Positions 45,310-55,342 of a DNA stretch of 64,000 nt are shown one piece after another. Each line of letters opens with the position of its first letter. Within the stretch, counting starts at the first letter, position 1. Position numbers and translations under genes: made by a program. The stretch is from Vibrio atlanticus. Lineage in GTDB: Bacteria > Pseudomonadota > Gammaproteobacteria > Enterobacterales > Vibrionaceae. The DNA lies in the NCBI RefSeq assembly GCF_024347315.1, contig NZ_AP025460.1, forward strand, positions 1,054,001-1,118,000, in the 5' to 3' direction. The notes under the pieces are model-generated. The model saw only the letters and a program-made list of their open reading frames with translations, was not told the origin of the DNA and made no database searches.

Positions 45310-46746
45310 TTAAGCTTGTTGCTTGCTCAGTTCAACGGCTTCTTCAGTTTCAAGCGCTGGTGCTGTTGGTTCACATTTATCAACGAACCAACCCATGTAA
45401 GACGTTACGATAGTCACGAGGATACAGATGAAGCTCAACCACATGAACGGAGCGTAAGAGAGCGTTGCGACACCAAGAATACTTGCCATGTAGATGCCGT
45501 TGTCACTCCAAGGAACCATGCCTGAAGTTAACGTGCCACCGAACTCAGCGTTACGAGATAGATTTTTACGTTGGTAACCTAAACGGTCGTAGTTTTTCGC
45601 ACAGATTTTTGGCGTTAGGATTAACGATACGTACATTGCAGAACCGAATACGTTACCCATGAAGGCCGTACCGATCGTGCTTGTTGCTAGAGAGCCTGCG
45701 CTATTTACTCGGCGCTCGAACACCTTAGCAATCGTCTCTAATACGCCCACTTTATCCAGTAAGCCACCAAAACCTAAACCAAACACAATTACCGCTACCG
45801 AACCAAGCATTGAAGACATGCCGCCACGGTTAAGAATCGAGTCAATAAACTCTACGCCAGAGGAGATAGAGAACGGTGCCCAAGCAGTATTGAATGCCGT
45901 TAGGAAATCGATATCTTGGATCATGACTGCCCAGATAATACCTAGCAGAGAACCGAAGCTGATTACCGGGAATGAAGGCATGCGGAAAGCCAACAGACCA
46001 AGCACGATCAGTACTGGGACAAATGAGTAAGGCGTGATGTAGAACTGAACTTCCATTGCTTTGATTACAGAATCTACTTGGCTCATGTCAACGTTGCCCG
46101 CGTAGTGGAAACCAAACGCAGTAAACATGATGCCAGTAATCACGTAACTGATTAACGCAACTGGCAGCATGCCCTTGATGTGCTCAACCACTTCAACACC
46201 AGACATTGAAGAAGCCAGAATCACTGAATCCGAAAGTGGAGACATCTTGTCACCGAAGTAACAGCCTGACAGTACTGCACCTGCAGTAATCGGTGCTGGA
46301 ACACCTAGACCTTGGCCTATGCCCATCATCGCGATACCTGCTGTACCCGCGGCGCCCCAAGAAGTACCAGTTGCCAATGCGGTTAGAGAACAGATAATCA
46401 TGGTCGCTAAAAGGAAGATAGAAGGGTGGATTGCTTTCAGACCATAGTAAATGATAGTAGGTACGATCCCGCCTGAGATCCAAGTACCAACAAGAGCGCC
46501 AACGGCTAAAAGTATTAAAACCGCGCCTAAGCCATTGGATATTCCTTTGAGTGCCGCTTTTTCTAAGTCTTTGTATTCGTGGCCAAGGCGAATACCGAGA
46601 ACCATGATAATGAACCAGCCAATATACAAGGCAAGTTGAATTGGAAGGTCAAGCTTTGCAGTAAAGGAAAAAGCAAGGGATAGAAATAATCCTAACGCGA
46701 TGAATACCTGCAATAGGTTCGGTAGGCGAGTTTTACTCTGCTTCAT
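45310..46746 (-). CDS. nhaC: Na+/H+ antiporter NhaC family
   Basis: 478 residues with about eleven to twelve transmembrane segments. Family signatures are ATGTSWGAAGTAGIAMMGIG near residue 130 and YFGDKMSPLSDSVILASSMSG near 170, which carry the conserved Asp-Lys and Ser/Asp residues of NhaC transporters, and SGMVPWSDNGIYMASILGV near 410. It exchanges cytoplasmic Na+ for protons across the inner membrane. It is monocistronic and convergent with the lipoprotein gene. Confidence 0.88.
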   Translation of the reverse strand: MKQSKTRLPNLLQVFIALGLFLSLAFSFTAKLDLPIQLALYIGWFIIMVLGIRLGHEYKDLEKAALKGISNGLGAVLILLAVGALVGTWISGGIVPTIIYYGLKAIHPSIFLLATMIICSLTALATGTSWGAAGTAGIAMMGIGQGLGVPAPITAGAVLSGCYFGDKMSPLSDSVILASSMSGVEVVEHIKGMLPVALISYVITGIMFTAFGFHYAGNVDMSQVDSVIKAMEVQFYITPYSFVPVLIVLGLLAFRMPSFPVISFGSLLGIIWAVMIQDIDFLTAFNTAWAPFSISSGVEFIDSILNRGGMSSMLGSVAVIVFGLGFGGLLDKVGVLETIAKVFERRVNSAGSLATSTIGTAFMGNVFGSAMYVSLILTPKICAKNYDRLGYQRKNLSRNAEFGGTLTSGMVPWSDNGIYMASILGVATLSYAPFMWLSFICILVTIVTSYMGWFVDKCEPTAPALETEEAVELSKQQA

Positions 46747-47246
46747 AAAAGCCTCTTGTGATTTCGAGCATTTATAGTGCTTCGTTATGGTGTGTGGTGC
46801 AAAACGGACACTACAGTAATTAGTTTATTATATCGAAAAAATACGTCCAAGTTGTGATATTTGACTGCTAACGCAGTTAATCATGGTTTCATTATCTGAA
46901 ATGTTGTTAAATTCATGGTTGTTACATGTTGAAACTTGTCGCACGTTGTTTTCGTTTTGTGAAGTATTATTCTGGATAGTATTGATTAAAAAGAGGGATT
47001 TACTGTTTGTGACGCGAGTGGGATTAAGCTGCTTTGGCGATGCAAATGTTTGAATTTGAGGGTAATGGGCGTTTTATCAATGAGGTGGATATTAAATGTC
47101 GATACAGGGATAACTGCACGATTCATTGCGTTCACTTAAAAGAAACGAAAAAGTTACACTTTTTGACAAAAAGCACTTGAGTTCTGTTTCTGAAAAACTT
47201 ATAGATGGGGGAGAGTAATTTTTAATTTATACATGGAGAGTGAGCG
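46747..47246. other. 500-bp gap between nhaC and asd
   Basis: It contains the divergent promoters of nhaC and asd. No riboswitch fold was recognised. A 46-codon open reading from an ATG at 47040 to a TGA before 47181 has no ribosome site and is not called. The last 30 bp hold GGGGGAGAG-type sequence and GGAGAG as the asd ribosome site. Confidence 0.5.
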
Positions 47247-48365
47247 ATGAGAGTAGGTCTAGTTGGTTGGCGCGGTATGGTTGGTTCTGTATTGATGCAA
47301 CGTATGGTTGAAGAGAAAGATTTCGACTTGATTGAACCGGTTTATTACAGTACGTCTCTGATTGGTATTCCTGCCCCTGTTTTGGGTGGTAAAGATGCGG
47401 GTCTACTTCAAGACGCTTTTGATATTGATAGCCTAAAACAGCTTGATGCGGTGATTACCTGTCAAGGCGGAGACTACACCTCAAAAGTATACCCAGCACT
47501 GCGTCAAGCAGGTTGGAAAGGCTACTGGATTGATGCGGCTTCTACCTTACGTATGGACGCGGATTCAATCATCACTCTTGATCCTGTTAATTTGGCTCAA
47601 ATCCAACAAGGCATCCACGGCGGGACTAACACTTTCGTAGGCGGTAACTGTACTGTGAGCTTAATGCTTATGGCTTTGGGTGGTCTATACGAGAAAGGCA
47701 TGGTTGAGTGGATGAGTGCCATGACTTACCAAGCCGCTTCAGGTGCGGGCGCTAAGAACATGCGTGAACTGATCTCACAAATGGGTGTGATCAACGACAG
47801 CGTAAGTTCTGAGTTAGCGAACCCTTCAAGTTCAATTCTTGATATCGATAAGAAAGTCGCTGATACCATTCGTTCATCTTCATTTCCAACCGATCAGTTC
47901 GGTGCTCCGCTTGCGGGCTCACTGATTCCTTGGATCGATGTGAAGCGTGAAAACGGTCAAAGCAAAGAAGAGTGGAAAGCCGGCGTTGAAGCGAACAAGA
48001 TTCTTGGCCTAGATGGTCAGCCAATCCCAATTGATGGCACTTGTGTACGAATCGGTGCAATGCGTTGTCATGCTCAAGCACTAACGATTAAGCTTAAGCA
48101 AGACGTGCCTATGGACGAGATCGAAGAGATCATCGCGACGCACAATGATTGGGTTAAAGTGGTTCCTAATGACCGAGACATCACTGCGCAGGAGCTAACA
48201 CCAGCGAAAGTAACAGGCACTATGTCTGTACCAGTCGGTCGTCTGCGTAAGATGTCTATGGGTAACGACTTCCTGAACGCGTTCACTGTCGGTGACCAAT
48301 TACTTTGGGGTGCTGCAGAACCACTACGTCGTACTTTGCGCATTATCCTTGCTGAGAAAGCGTAA
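47247..48365 (+). CDS. asd: aspartate-semialdehyde dehydrogenase
   Basis: 372 residues. The NADP site is [13 protein letters not shown] at residues 4-16, the catalytic cysteine is in [13 protein letters not shown] near residue 135, and further conserved segments are [15 protein letters not shown] and [17 protein letters not shown] with the catalytic histidine. It forms aspartate semialdehyde in lysine, threonine, methionine and diaminopimelate synthesis. The full E. coli-type form is present. GGAGAG lies 8 bp before the ATG. Confidence 0.95.
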   Translation: MRVGLVGWRGMVGSVLMQRMVEEKDFDLIEPVYYSTSLIGIPAPVLGGKDAGLLQDAFDIDSLKQLDAVITCQGGDYTSKVYPALRQAGWKGYWIDAASTLRMDADSIITLDPVNLAQIQQGIHGGTNTFVGGNCTVSLMLMALGGLYEKGMVEWMSAMTYQAASGAGAKNMRELISQMGVINDSVSSELANPSSSILDIDKKVADTIRSSSFPTDQFGAPLAGSLIPWIDVKRENGQSKEEWKAGVEANKILGLDGQPIPIDGTCVRIGAMRCHAQALTIKLKQDVPMDEIEEIIATHNDWVKVVPNDRDITAQELTPAKVTGTMSVPVGRLRKMSMGNDFLNAFTVGDQLLWGAAEPLRRTLRIILAEKA

Positions 48366-48403
48366 TCGGCAAGATTGCTTAAATTCTATTAGCTGATAAA
48401 CCG

Positions 48404-48434
48404 AAAGGGTTGACGATAAACGTCAACCCTTTTT
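48404..48434. terminator. bidirectional terminator between asd and the potassium channel
   Basis: AAAGGGTTGACG and CGTCAACCCTTTTT form a stem with an ATAAA loop, 38 bp after the asd stop. Confidence 0.75.
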
Positions 48435-48503
48435 AGTTTATTGATATCTCGTTATTCGGCCCTCGAAACGGCCCTTAAATCTCTTCGCATCTCGTGTCTG
48501 CTT

Positions 48504-49346
48504 TTATTTCTCTTCAGTAACGACACGCTTGTCGGGGTCTGCCAATTCACTCGCACAGTGTTTGCAATACATAGCATCCGAATCATGGCCGGCGCGGTTA
48601 CAGTTCGGACACTTTACCAACTCTTTGTGCGAGTTCATCTCATTGCTCAGCTCTGCAGTAATAATCCCTGTAGGTACCGCTAAAATAGAGTAACCCAATA
48701 GCATGGTCAGAGAAGCGATCGCTTTACCTAATGCGGTTTGAGGGATCATGTCACCGTAGCCAACCGTCGTAATGGTTACGATTGCCCAATAAATACTGTG
48801 GGGAATACTTGTAAAGCCATTTTCTGGCCCTTCAATAACAAAGATAAGCGCGCCGAAGATAACAACTAAGATGCCAACTGTGCTGAAAAAGATCAGTATC
48901 TTTCGTCTTGCCATTAACAGTGAACGTAACAGAATGTTTGAATCTTGCAGGTAGCGAACCAGTTTTAGGATTCGGAAGATACGCATCACTCGCAGCAGTC
49001 TCACCACACCCATAAATGAAGCGCCTGGGAAGATGATCGCTAGGTAGGTCGGAAGAATCGCCAATAGGTCCACGACACCATAAAAGCTGGTGGCATAAGA
49101 TTTTGGTTTCGGAGAACAATAGAGCCTTAACAAATACTCAAGAGTGAAGAGAGCAGTAAAAGTGTATTCAATATAACGCAGCTGCTGTGACCATTCGGTC
49201 ATGACATTAGGGATGGACTCTAAGATCAGAACCAATAGCGAAGCCAAGATTGCAACGATCAGAGAAATATCAAATGCACGTCCGGCTGGCGTGTGAGTAC
49301 CAAAGATAATGACGTACAAATGATGCTTGAGTGGCTTGCGTGACAT
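48504..49346 (-). CDS. voltage-gated potassium channel-like protein (Kch type) with zinc ribbon
   Basis: 280 residues from the ATG at 49346; an ATG at 49376 is possible but a TATAAT box at 49385-49390 leaves it almost no leader. Six transmembrane segments include an S4-like helix with spaced arginines (VVRLLRVMRIFRILKLVRYL near residue 110) and the selectivity filter TTVGYGD near 200. The C-terminus carries CPNC and YCKHC, a zinc-ribbon pair, which is an unusual cytoplasmic tail for such a channel. It should conduct K+ across the inner membrane. Confidence 0.85.
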   Translation of the reverse strand: MSRKPLKHHLYVIIFGTHTPAGRAFDISLIVAILASLLVLILESIPNVMTEWSQQLRYIEYTFTALFTLEYLLRLYCSPKPKSYATSFYGVVDLLAILPTYLAIIFPGASFMGVVRLLRVMRIFRILKLVRYLQDSNILLRSLLMARRKILIFFSTVGILVVIFGALIFVIEGPENGFTSIPHSIYWAIVTITTVGYGDMIPQTALGKAIASLTMLLGYSILAVPTGIITAELSNEMNSHKELVKCPNCNRAGHDSDAMYCKHCASELADPDKRVVTEEK

Positions 49347-49494
49347 AAGGAGAGATTCATCTTTTGTTAAATGCATTAACAGTCATTATACAAGCTTCAT
49401 AATAACGAGGCGAGTGAAAGCCCAATTGCTTTACTCGCCTCATCTATATTGCAATATTGTTGCCCTTTATAGAGCAACGGATTACCGTTAAACG

Positions 49495-50133
49495 TTATGC
49501 CAAACCTGGGAACAAATTACGTAGGCCATTGGCGATGAACTCGATGCCCAATGCGCCAAGAATCAAGCCCATGATACGCGTGATCACGTTGATACCCGTT
49601 TGACCTAAAAAGCGAACGATAACTGGTGCTGAACGGAACAAAAGCCAAGAGCAGGTTGCAAACGCAATGATACTAATACCGATGCCGACCGTATCAATAG
49701 CAGCAGGGTAACGAGATCCGTAAACAATGGTCGAGCTGATTGCCCCAGGGCCCGCCATTAATGGCATCGCAAGAGGAACAACACCGATTTGCTCTTTGCT
49801 GATGTATTCAGATTTCTCTTGTTTATTCTGCTTATCTTCACCGAGCTTACCGCTCATCATCGAAAATGCGATGCTCAATAATAGCAAACCACCTGCAACA
49901 CGAAATGAATCCAGCGAGATGCTAAACATATCAAGCAGCATTTGCCCCGCGACAAGCGACACAATCAGGATAACGGCAACAGCAATGTTGGCTTGTAATG
50001 CGGTCCTGTTCCTCTCTTCTGGCGGCATATGTGCAGTAAGGGAAACAAAAACAGGCATGATGCCGATTGGGTTTACGGCAGCAACAAGCCCAAGGAAGAA
50101 TTGCATAAAAATTGCGAGTTCTAAGCCTTGCAT
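49495..50133 (-). CDS. ychE: MarC family membrane protein (YchE-like)
   Basis: 212 residues with six transmembrane segments; FFLGLVAAVNPIGIMPVFVSL at the start and PLAMPLMAGPGAISSTIVYG near residue 120 are the two inverted repeats of the MarC/UPF0056 family. The transported substrate is unknown. It is divergent from adhE, the same neighbourhood as ychE in E. coli. Confidence 0.88.
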   Translation of the reverse strand: MQGLELAIFMQFFLGLVAAVNPIGIMPVFVSLTAHMPPEERNRTALQANIAVAVILIVSLVAGQMLLDMFSISLDSFRVAGGLLLLSIAFSMMSGKLGEDKQNKQEKSEYISKEQIGVVPLAMPLMAGPGAISSTIVYGSRYPAAIDTVGIGISIIAFATCSWLLFRSAPVIVRFLGQTGINVITRIMGLILGALGIEFIANGLRNLFPGLA

Positions 50134-50773
50134 GAGAGCGATCTCCAGTTAGCGAATTTTAAGGTTGAAGGTTTGATTCGGTGAATAGTCTGAGCGCGTA
50201 ATGTAAGGGACAAATCGGATTTGCACGAATGAAAAAAACTAACCTGAAATAGGGGATTATTTTTAGAAAAACTAATTGAATATCACTTTTGTATTGGCGG
50301 TGTTGCGAGTTGGTTGTTAGTGTTTCATTTTGTAATTTATTATCGAGTAACTGTTAACTGCCGCACGAATTTAATAAAAATTATGTCAAAATCTAGCCCG
50401 TGCAACGGTATGGATATACTCTCAGTAGCACGAATATGGCTGTATACATGTAATTTAACTGACTAAAAATGAAACTTTTTTACAGTTTATGACTCTATGT
50501 AGAAAAAGTTTGTCTGTTTGCTTGTTTTTTGAACTAACGAAAAGTGTGATTTTAATCTATATAAATCATCATCTTAAGTGTGTTTTTGCGATTGCCTTAC
50601 TACTTTTTGGTTAATTCTTTTTGGGTAACTGATCTGGGTCAATTTTTTTCACACTGTGAAATAATATACTCAGTCCTGAAAGCAATTTACTAAGAACGTT
50701 GTTGTTTGAGGTTAAAAGCAAGCAGCGAAATTAATAAAAAGTTTTTAATATTTATTATTTTAGGAGATCCACC
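50134..50773. other. long regulatory region upstream of adhE
   Basis: 640 bp without a gene, AT-rich, between ychE and adhE. It holds a perfect odd palindrome TTTCACACTGTGAAA at 50647-50661, about 110 bp before the adhE start, and several A/T tracts. Long leaders with redox control are known for adhE; the exact regulators cannot be read here. Confidence 0.55.
50647..50661. promoter_or_regulatory. 15-bp palindrome upstream of adhE
   Basis: TTTCACA and TGTGAAA around a central C. The half-sites resemble those of redox or CRP-class regulators but in the reverse order for CRP and without the Rex spacing, so the binding protein is left open. Confidence 0.35.
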
Positions 50774-53482
50774 ATGCCTGTAACTAACTTAGCGGAACTT
50801 GATGCTCTAGTAGCACGCGTTAAAGCAGCACAAGAAGAGTTTGCAACATTCTCTCAAGAGAAAGTAGACGCAATCTTCCGCGCAGCTTCTCTTGCTGCTA
50901 ACCACGCTCGTATCCCACTTGCACAACAAGCAGTTGCTGAATCTGGAATGGGTATTGTTGAAGATAAGGTTATCAAAAACCACTTTGCATCTGAATTTAT
51001 CTACAACAAATACAAAGACGAAAAAACATGTGGCATTCTTGATGAAGATGAAAGCCTAGGCACAATGACTATCGCTGAGCCTGTAGGTATCATCTGTGGT
51101 ATCGTTCCAACAACGAACCCAACTTCTACAGCAATCTTCAAATCTCTAATCTCTCTTAAAACACGTAACGGCATCATCTTCTCGCCACACCCACGTGCAA
51201 AGAACTCAACTAACGACGCAGCGAAGCTTGTTCTAGACGCAGCTGTAGCAGCGGGTGCACCAAAAGACATCATCGGTTGGATCGACCAACCATCTGTAGA
51301 GCTTTCTAACGCGCTGATGAAGCACGACGGTATCGCACTTATCCTTGCTACTGGTGGTCCAGGCATGGTTAAAGCAGCATACTCTTCTGGTAAGCCTGCT
51401 ATCGGTGTTGGTGCTGGTAACGTTCCTGTAGTTATCGATGAAACAGCTGACATCAAACGTGCAGTAGCATCTATCCTTATGTCTAAAACATTCGATAACG
51501 GTGTTGTATGTGCTTCTGAGCAAGCTGCAATCGTAGTTAGCGAAGTATATGACGAAGTTAAAGAGCGTTTTGCTTCTCACAAAGCTCACGTTTTATCTAA
51601 AGCTGACGCAGATAAAGTACGTAAAGTTCTTCTTATCGACGGCAACCTAAACGCTAAAATCGTAGGTCAACCTGCTCCAGCAATCGCTGAAATGGCAGGT
51701 GTTAAAGTTCCTGCTGATACAAAAGTACTTGTAGGTGAAGGCCTTGGTAAAGTTTCTTACGATGACGAATTTGCTCACGAGAAACTGTCTCCAACTTTAG
51801 GTCTATTCCGCGCAGACGATTTCGAAGACGCTGTTGCTCAAGCAGTAACTATGGTTGAAATCGGTGGTATCGGTCACACATCTGGCCTTTACACTAACCA
51901 AGACGTAAACGCAGACCGCATCCGTTACTTCGGTGACAAGATGAAGACGGCTCGTATCCTAATCAACATCCCGACTACTCACGGTGGTATCGGTGACCTT
52001 TACAACTTCAACGTTGCACCTTCTCTAACTCTAGGTTGTGGTTCATGGGGTGGTAACTCTATCTCTGAGAACGTAGGTCCTAAGCACCTTATCAACAAGA
52101 AAACTGTAGCGAAGCGAGCTGAAAACATGTTGTGGCACAAACTACCTAAGTCTATCTACTTCCGTCGTGGCAGCCTTCCAATCGCTATGAGCGACCTAGA
52201 AGGTAAGAAACGCGCATTCCTAGTAACGGACCGTTTCCTATTCAACAACGGTTACGCAGACGATGTAGTACAAATTCTGAAAGCGCAAGGTATTGAAGTT
52301 CAAGTATTCTTCGATGTAGAAGCGGATCCAACACTGTCTGTTGTTGAGAAAGGCGCTGAAGCAATGAAGAGCTTCCAACCTGACGTAATCCTTGCTCTAG
52401 GTGGCGGTTCTCCAATGGATGCAGCTAAGATCATGTGGGTTATGTACGAGCATCCAGAAACTCACTTCGAAGAACTAGCAATGCGCTTTATGGATATCCG
52501 TAAACGTATCTACAAGTTCCCTAAAATGGGTAAAAAAGCTGAGCTAGTATGTATCACTACTACTTCAGGTACGGGTTCAGAAGTTACGCCATTCGCGGTT
52601 GTTACTGACGACAAAACAGGTGCTAAGTACCCACTAGCAGATTACGAAATCACGCCAAACATGGCTGTTGTTGATGCTAACCTAGTAATGAACATGCCTA
52701 AGTCTCTAACAGCGTTCGGTGGTTACGATGCAGTAACTCACGCTCTTGAAGCTTACGTATCAGTTCTTGCGAACGAATACTCAGATGGTCAAGCTCTACA
52801 AGCTCTTAAGATGCTTAAAGAATACCTACCATCAAGCTACAAAAACGGTTCAGCAGACCCAATCGCTCGTGAGAAAGTACACAACGCTGCAACGATTGCT
52901 GGTATTGCCTTTGCGAACGCATTCCTAGGTGTATGTCACTCAATGGCTCACAAAATTGGTGCTGAGTTCCACCTACCACACGGTCTTGCAAACGCACTAC
53001 TTATCTCAAACGTTGTACGTTACAACGCGAACGATAACCCAACTAAGCAGACTGCATTCTCTCAGTACGACCGCCCACAAGCACGTCGTCGTTACGCTGA
53101 AGTTGCTGACCACCTAGGCCTAAGCCAAGCTGGTGACCGTACTGCTCAGAAGATTGAACGTCTACTGACTTGGTTAGAAGAGCTTAAAGTTGACCTAGAC
53201 ATCCCACTGTCTATCCAAGCTGCGGGTGTTAACGAGTCTGACTTCATCGCTAAACTAGACGAGCTAGCTGTTGAAGCGTTCGATGACCAGTGTACAGGTG
53301 CTAACCCACGTTACCCTCTAATTACTGAGCTTAAAGAAGTTCTAACAACGTCTTACTTCGGTAAAGCATACGTTGAAGGTGAAACTTTTGAAGGTACGAC
53401 TGTAATTTTGAAGAAAGCTGACCAAAAGCCAGCTGAAGAAAAAGCAGCACCAAAAGCTAAAAAAGAAAAAGCTAACGCATAA
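50774..53482 (+). CDS. adhE: bifunctional acetaldehyde-CoA/alcohol dehydrogenase
   Basis: 902 residues, fused as usual: an N-terminal CoA-acylating aldehyde dehydrogenase (catalytic cysteine in NGVVCASEQAAIVV near residue 245) and a C-terminal iron-dependent alcohol dehydrogenase starting near 450 (DVILALGGGSPMDAAKIMW; TTSGTGSEVTPFAVV; metal histidines in AFLGVCHSMAHKIGAEFHLPHG). It converts acetyl-CoA to ethanol in fermentation and forms spirosomes in E. coli. The C-terminus is lysine/alanine-rich. AGGAGAT is 6 bp before the ATG. Strongly biased codons imply high expression. Confidence 0.97.
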   Translation: MPVTNLAELDALVARVKAAQEEFATFSQEKVDAIFRAASLAANHARIPLAQQAVAESGMGIVEDKVIKNHFASEFIYNKYKDEKTCGILDEDESLGTMTIAEPVGIICGIVPTTNPTSTAIFKSLISLKTRNGIIFSPHPRAKNSTNDAAKLVLDAAVAAGAPKDIIGWIDQPSVELSNALMKHDGIALILATGGPGMVKAAYSSGKPAIGVGAGNVPVVIDETADIKRAVASILMSKTFDNGVVCASEQAAIVVSEVYDEVKERFASHKAHVLSKADADKVRKVLLIDGNLNAKIVGQPAPAIAEMAGVKVPADTKVLVGEGLGKVSYDDEFAHEKLSPTLGLFRADDFEDAVAQAVTMVEIGGIGHTSGLYTNQDVNADRIRYFGDKMKTARILINIPTTHGGIGDLYNFNVAPSLTLGCGSWGGNSISENVGPKHLINKKTVAKRAENMLWHKLPKSIYFRRGSLPIAMSDLEGKKRAFLVTDRFLFNNGYADDVVQILKAQGIEVQVFFDVEADPTLSVVEKGAEAMKSFQPDVILALGGGSPMDAAKIMWVMYEHPETHFEELAMRFMDIRKRIYKFPKMGKKAELVCITTTSGTGSEVTPFAVVTDDKTGAKYPLADYEITPNMAVVDANLVMNMPKSLTAFGGYDAVTHALEAYVSVLANEYSDGQALQALKMLKEYLPSSYKNGSADPIAREKVHNAATIAGIAFANAFLGVCHSMAHKIGAEFHLPHGLANALLISNVVRYNANDNPTKQTAFSQYDRPQARRRYAEVADHLGLSQAGDRTAQKIERLLTWLEELKVDLDIPLSIQAAGVNESDFIAKLDELAVEAFDDQCTGANPRYPLITELKEVLTTSYFGKAYVEGETFEGTTVILKKADQKPAEEKAAPKAKKEKANA

Positions 53483-53543
53483 TAAGTAAGCATTAGTTTG
53501 AGATAGGTTTTCGCTAGCACGATACTTATCTATCGGGAAATTC

Positions 53544-53576
53544 AAAGCCCCAACCGAAAGGTTGGGGCTTTTTTTA
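53544..53576 (+). terminator. intrinsic terminator of adhE
   Basis: AAAGCCCCAACC and GGTTGGGGCTTT with a GAAA tetraloop and a T-run, about 60 bp after the adhE stop. Confidence 0.85.
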
Positions 53577-53629
53577 TGTGAATTGAAATAGGCTTATTTT
53601 TTATTATCCATTTACACCTCCGCAGACGC

Positions 53630-54313
53630 TTACACCTCTGCAGCTACAACCCGTCCACTAAAGTAATCATTAGAGACAATGTATTCCGTTGTTCTGGTCA
53701 GTTCGTCTTGCAGTTGTGCCCAGTGACACCCATTGAGCTTGCCTTCGGAGTTATGAACGGCAGGGACAACACCGCCGACTCGAATACCAAATGGCGTCAG
53801 TTCTTTCGCCCAGCTATGGGTAAAGCCGGTAATCATGGAGTTTGCGCTCTCTAAGCCTGACACATCATGAAAGTCATCGTGAGATATCACATTCACAATC
53901 ACGCCTTCTTTGTCTTGCTCTCGTAACCTCTCTGCACTGATTTGCCCAAATGCGAAAAGGGTCGATGCCATAGCAGACAGATCATTGATAAAGCTACTGA
54001 CAGGCTGATCGCCAATTAGACTAGGCATTGGGGAACTTATCCAATTATTGACCAGAACATCGGGTGTAGTGTTAAAGGTGGCTTGAATAAAATCAAATAC
54101 GCTGAGAATAGCTTGGCTGTCATTCCCCTCGAGCGTGTAATGGTAAACAGAGTCGGAGAAGCGGGCGCATTGTAAATAAGTCGCCTGAAGTGCTTTTGCG
54201 TCTTTATCACAAAGGATGACAGTGGCTCCAAGGTTAACAAAGTGATTCGCAATCGTTCCTCCCAATCGCGAGCCGGCAGATGTTACCAATATAATTGAGC
54301 TTTTTATTTCCAT
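53630..54313 (-). CDS. SDR-fold protein lacking the catalytic YxxxK
   Basis: 227 residues. The fold is clear: a degenerate nucleotide motif TSAGSRLGGTIANHF at 11-25, the NNAG position replaced by VNNWISS near 90, and VISHDDFHD at the serine position. The usual YxASK is replaced by LESANSMITGFTHSW, so both the catalytic tyrosine and lysine are gone. The helix after it (GFTHSWAKELTPFGIRV) is normal for SDRs. It is probably a non-catalytic relative, perhaps regulatory or nucleotide-binding. It is convergent with adhE. Confidence 0.75.
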   Translation of the reverse strand: MEIKSSIILVTSAGSRLGGTIANHFVNLGATVILCDKDAKALQATYLQCARFSDSVYHYTLEGNDSQAILSVFDFIQATFNTTPDVLVNNWISSPMPSLIGDQPVSSFINDLSAMASTLFAFGQISAERLREQDKEGVIVNVISHDDFHDVSGLESANSMITGFTHSWAKELTPFGIRVGGVVPAVHNSEGKLNGCHWAQLQDELTRTTEYIVSNDYFSGRVVAAEV

Positions 54314-54591
54314 CCCAGTACCTAAGCAAATCGTCCATGTTGGATAAGGATGGGTTAAATTTCATACAGCGGGTGTGAATTGGCTCAAACTAAGGTGTAC
54401 CCATTGATAACTTTTTATGAACTTTGTGGCAGGTCACATTTTGCAGTAACTTCAAGTGTTAACCGACATCTCCGGTTTTGATGATGACCAAAGGTGATGG
54501 TTCATATTGCCTGCATCAATAATTAAAAAAGCGAGATCGAACAAAGAGTAGTCGCGAATATTGAGCGAGAAAGAGGAAGGCTAGGCGGCGG

Positions 54592-55095
54592 CTATACTTG
54601 CGCCTGAATCTGATACTGACGTTGAGCTGTCGACAGCTCGTTGTAGAGCGTCGCATTTGGTAAATCAGGTAACTGTTTACTTGCCAGTTTACGCCGGTCA
54701 TGACCAGAAAGGTTTTGGTAAACCTCTTCAGGGAAGTCGGCGGTATCTTCTGGCATGAAAGCAAGTGCTTCAGGCTTCAAGTAGTGGCTTAGCTTGGCGC
54801 TGGCAAGGCTAGCTTGATGAAAGTGATTCGATTGTTGCGCTGAAATTTCATACGACGATTGGTTTGAACGCAGTTGTTGCGGTTCTGCTACGCCAAATTG
54901 CTTACGTAGGCGATCTTCAGTCGTTTTAGTGACGTCAATGGTGTCGATGGGAGTACAGTCGCGAACATCATTAGAAAACATAGATAACAGCAACGCAAAA
55001 TCTGCACGGCGACCTTGCTCAACCGCTTGGCTGATCCCGATGCCGAACTTCAGTTCGTTGATGATTCCTGCTTTGTCTAAAGTATGTATTTGCAT
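54592..55095 (-). CDS. VC2046/SO_2500 family protein
   Basis: 167 residues from the ATG at 55095 with GAGAGG upstream, giving MQIHTLDKAGIINELKFG, which matches the V. cholerae VC2046 family start; a longer reading to 55251 has no such support. The segment GISQAVEQGRRADFALLLSMFSNDV is typical of the family. Function unknown; probably cytoplasmic. It lies next to sodB in the same order as V. cholerae VC2045-VC2046. Confidence 0.8.
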   Translation of the reverse strand: MQIHTLDKAGIINELKFGIGISQAVEQGRRADFALLLSMFSNDVRDCTPIDTIDVTKTTEDRLRKQFGVAEPQQLRSNQSSYEISAQQSNHFHQASLASAKLSHYLKPEALAFMPEDTADFPEEVYQNLSGHDRRKLASKQLPDLPNATLYNELSTAQRQYQIQAQV

Positions 55096-55273
55096 GCTGC
55101 CTCTCATTGGATACACCTTTAACGGCATGGAGTTGGCAAACTTTAGAGTTAAATTACAGGCAAATAACGAATTTATGTAGGGCGATTGAGAAAGGTAAGA
55201 ATAGGTTGAAAAGTAGGCTTGATCTGCTAGTTCGTTTCGCAATGTTCGCATTGATTAGAATACGACAGATACA

Positions 55274-55302
55274 AAAAAGCTCACGCCGAGGCATGAGCTT
55301 TC
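55274..55302 (-). terminator. intrinsic terminator of sodB
   Basis: On the minus strand AAAGCTCATGCC and GGCGTGAGCTTTTTT pair with one G-T, 40 bp after the sodB stop. Confidence 0.75.
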
Positions 55303-55342
55303 AATAGATAACTCGCTATAAATAGCGCAGCGTAAGTAATAA

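Noticed and set aside
47040..47180. 46-codon open frame upstream of asd (MQMFEFEGNGRFINEV...)
   Set aside because: There is no ribosome site, no neighbouring support and it lies in the asd promoter region.
46747..47246. Lysine riboswitch upstream of asd
   Set aside because: No recognisable lysine-box motifs or terminator/antiterminator pair was seen, and asd is not the usual target.
55096..55251. N-terminal extension of the VC2046-family gene
   Set aside because: The ATG at 55095 has a GAGAGG ribosome site and gives the known family start, while the extension has neither.
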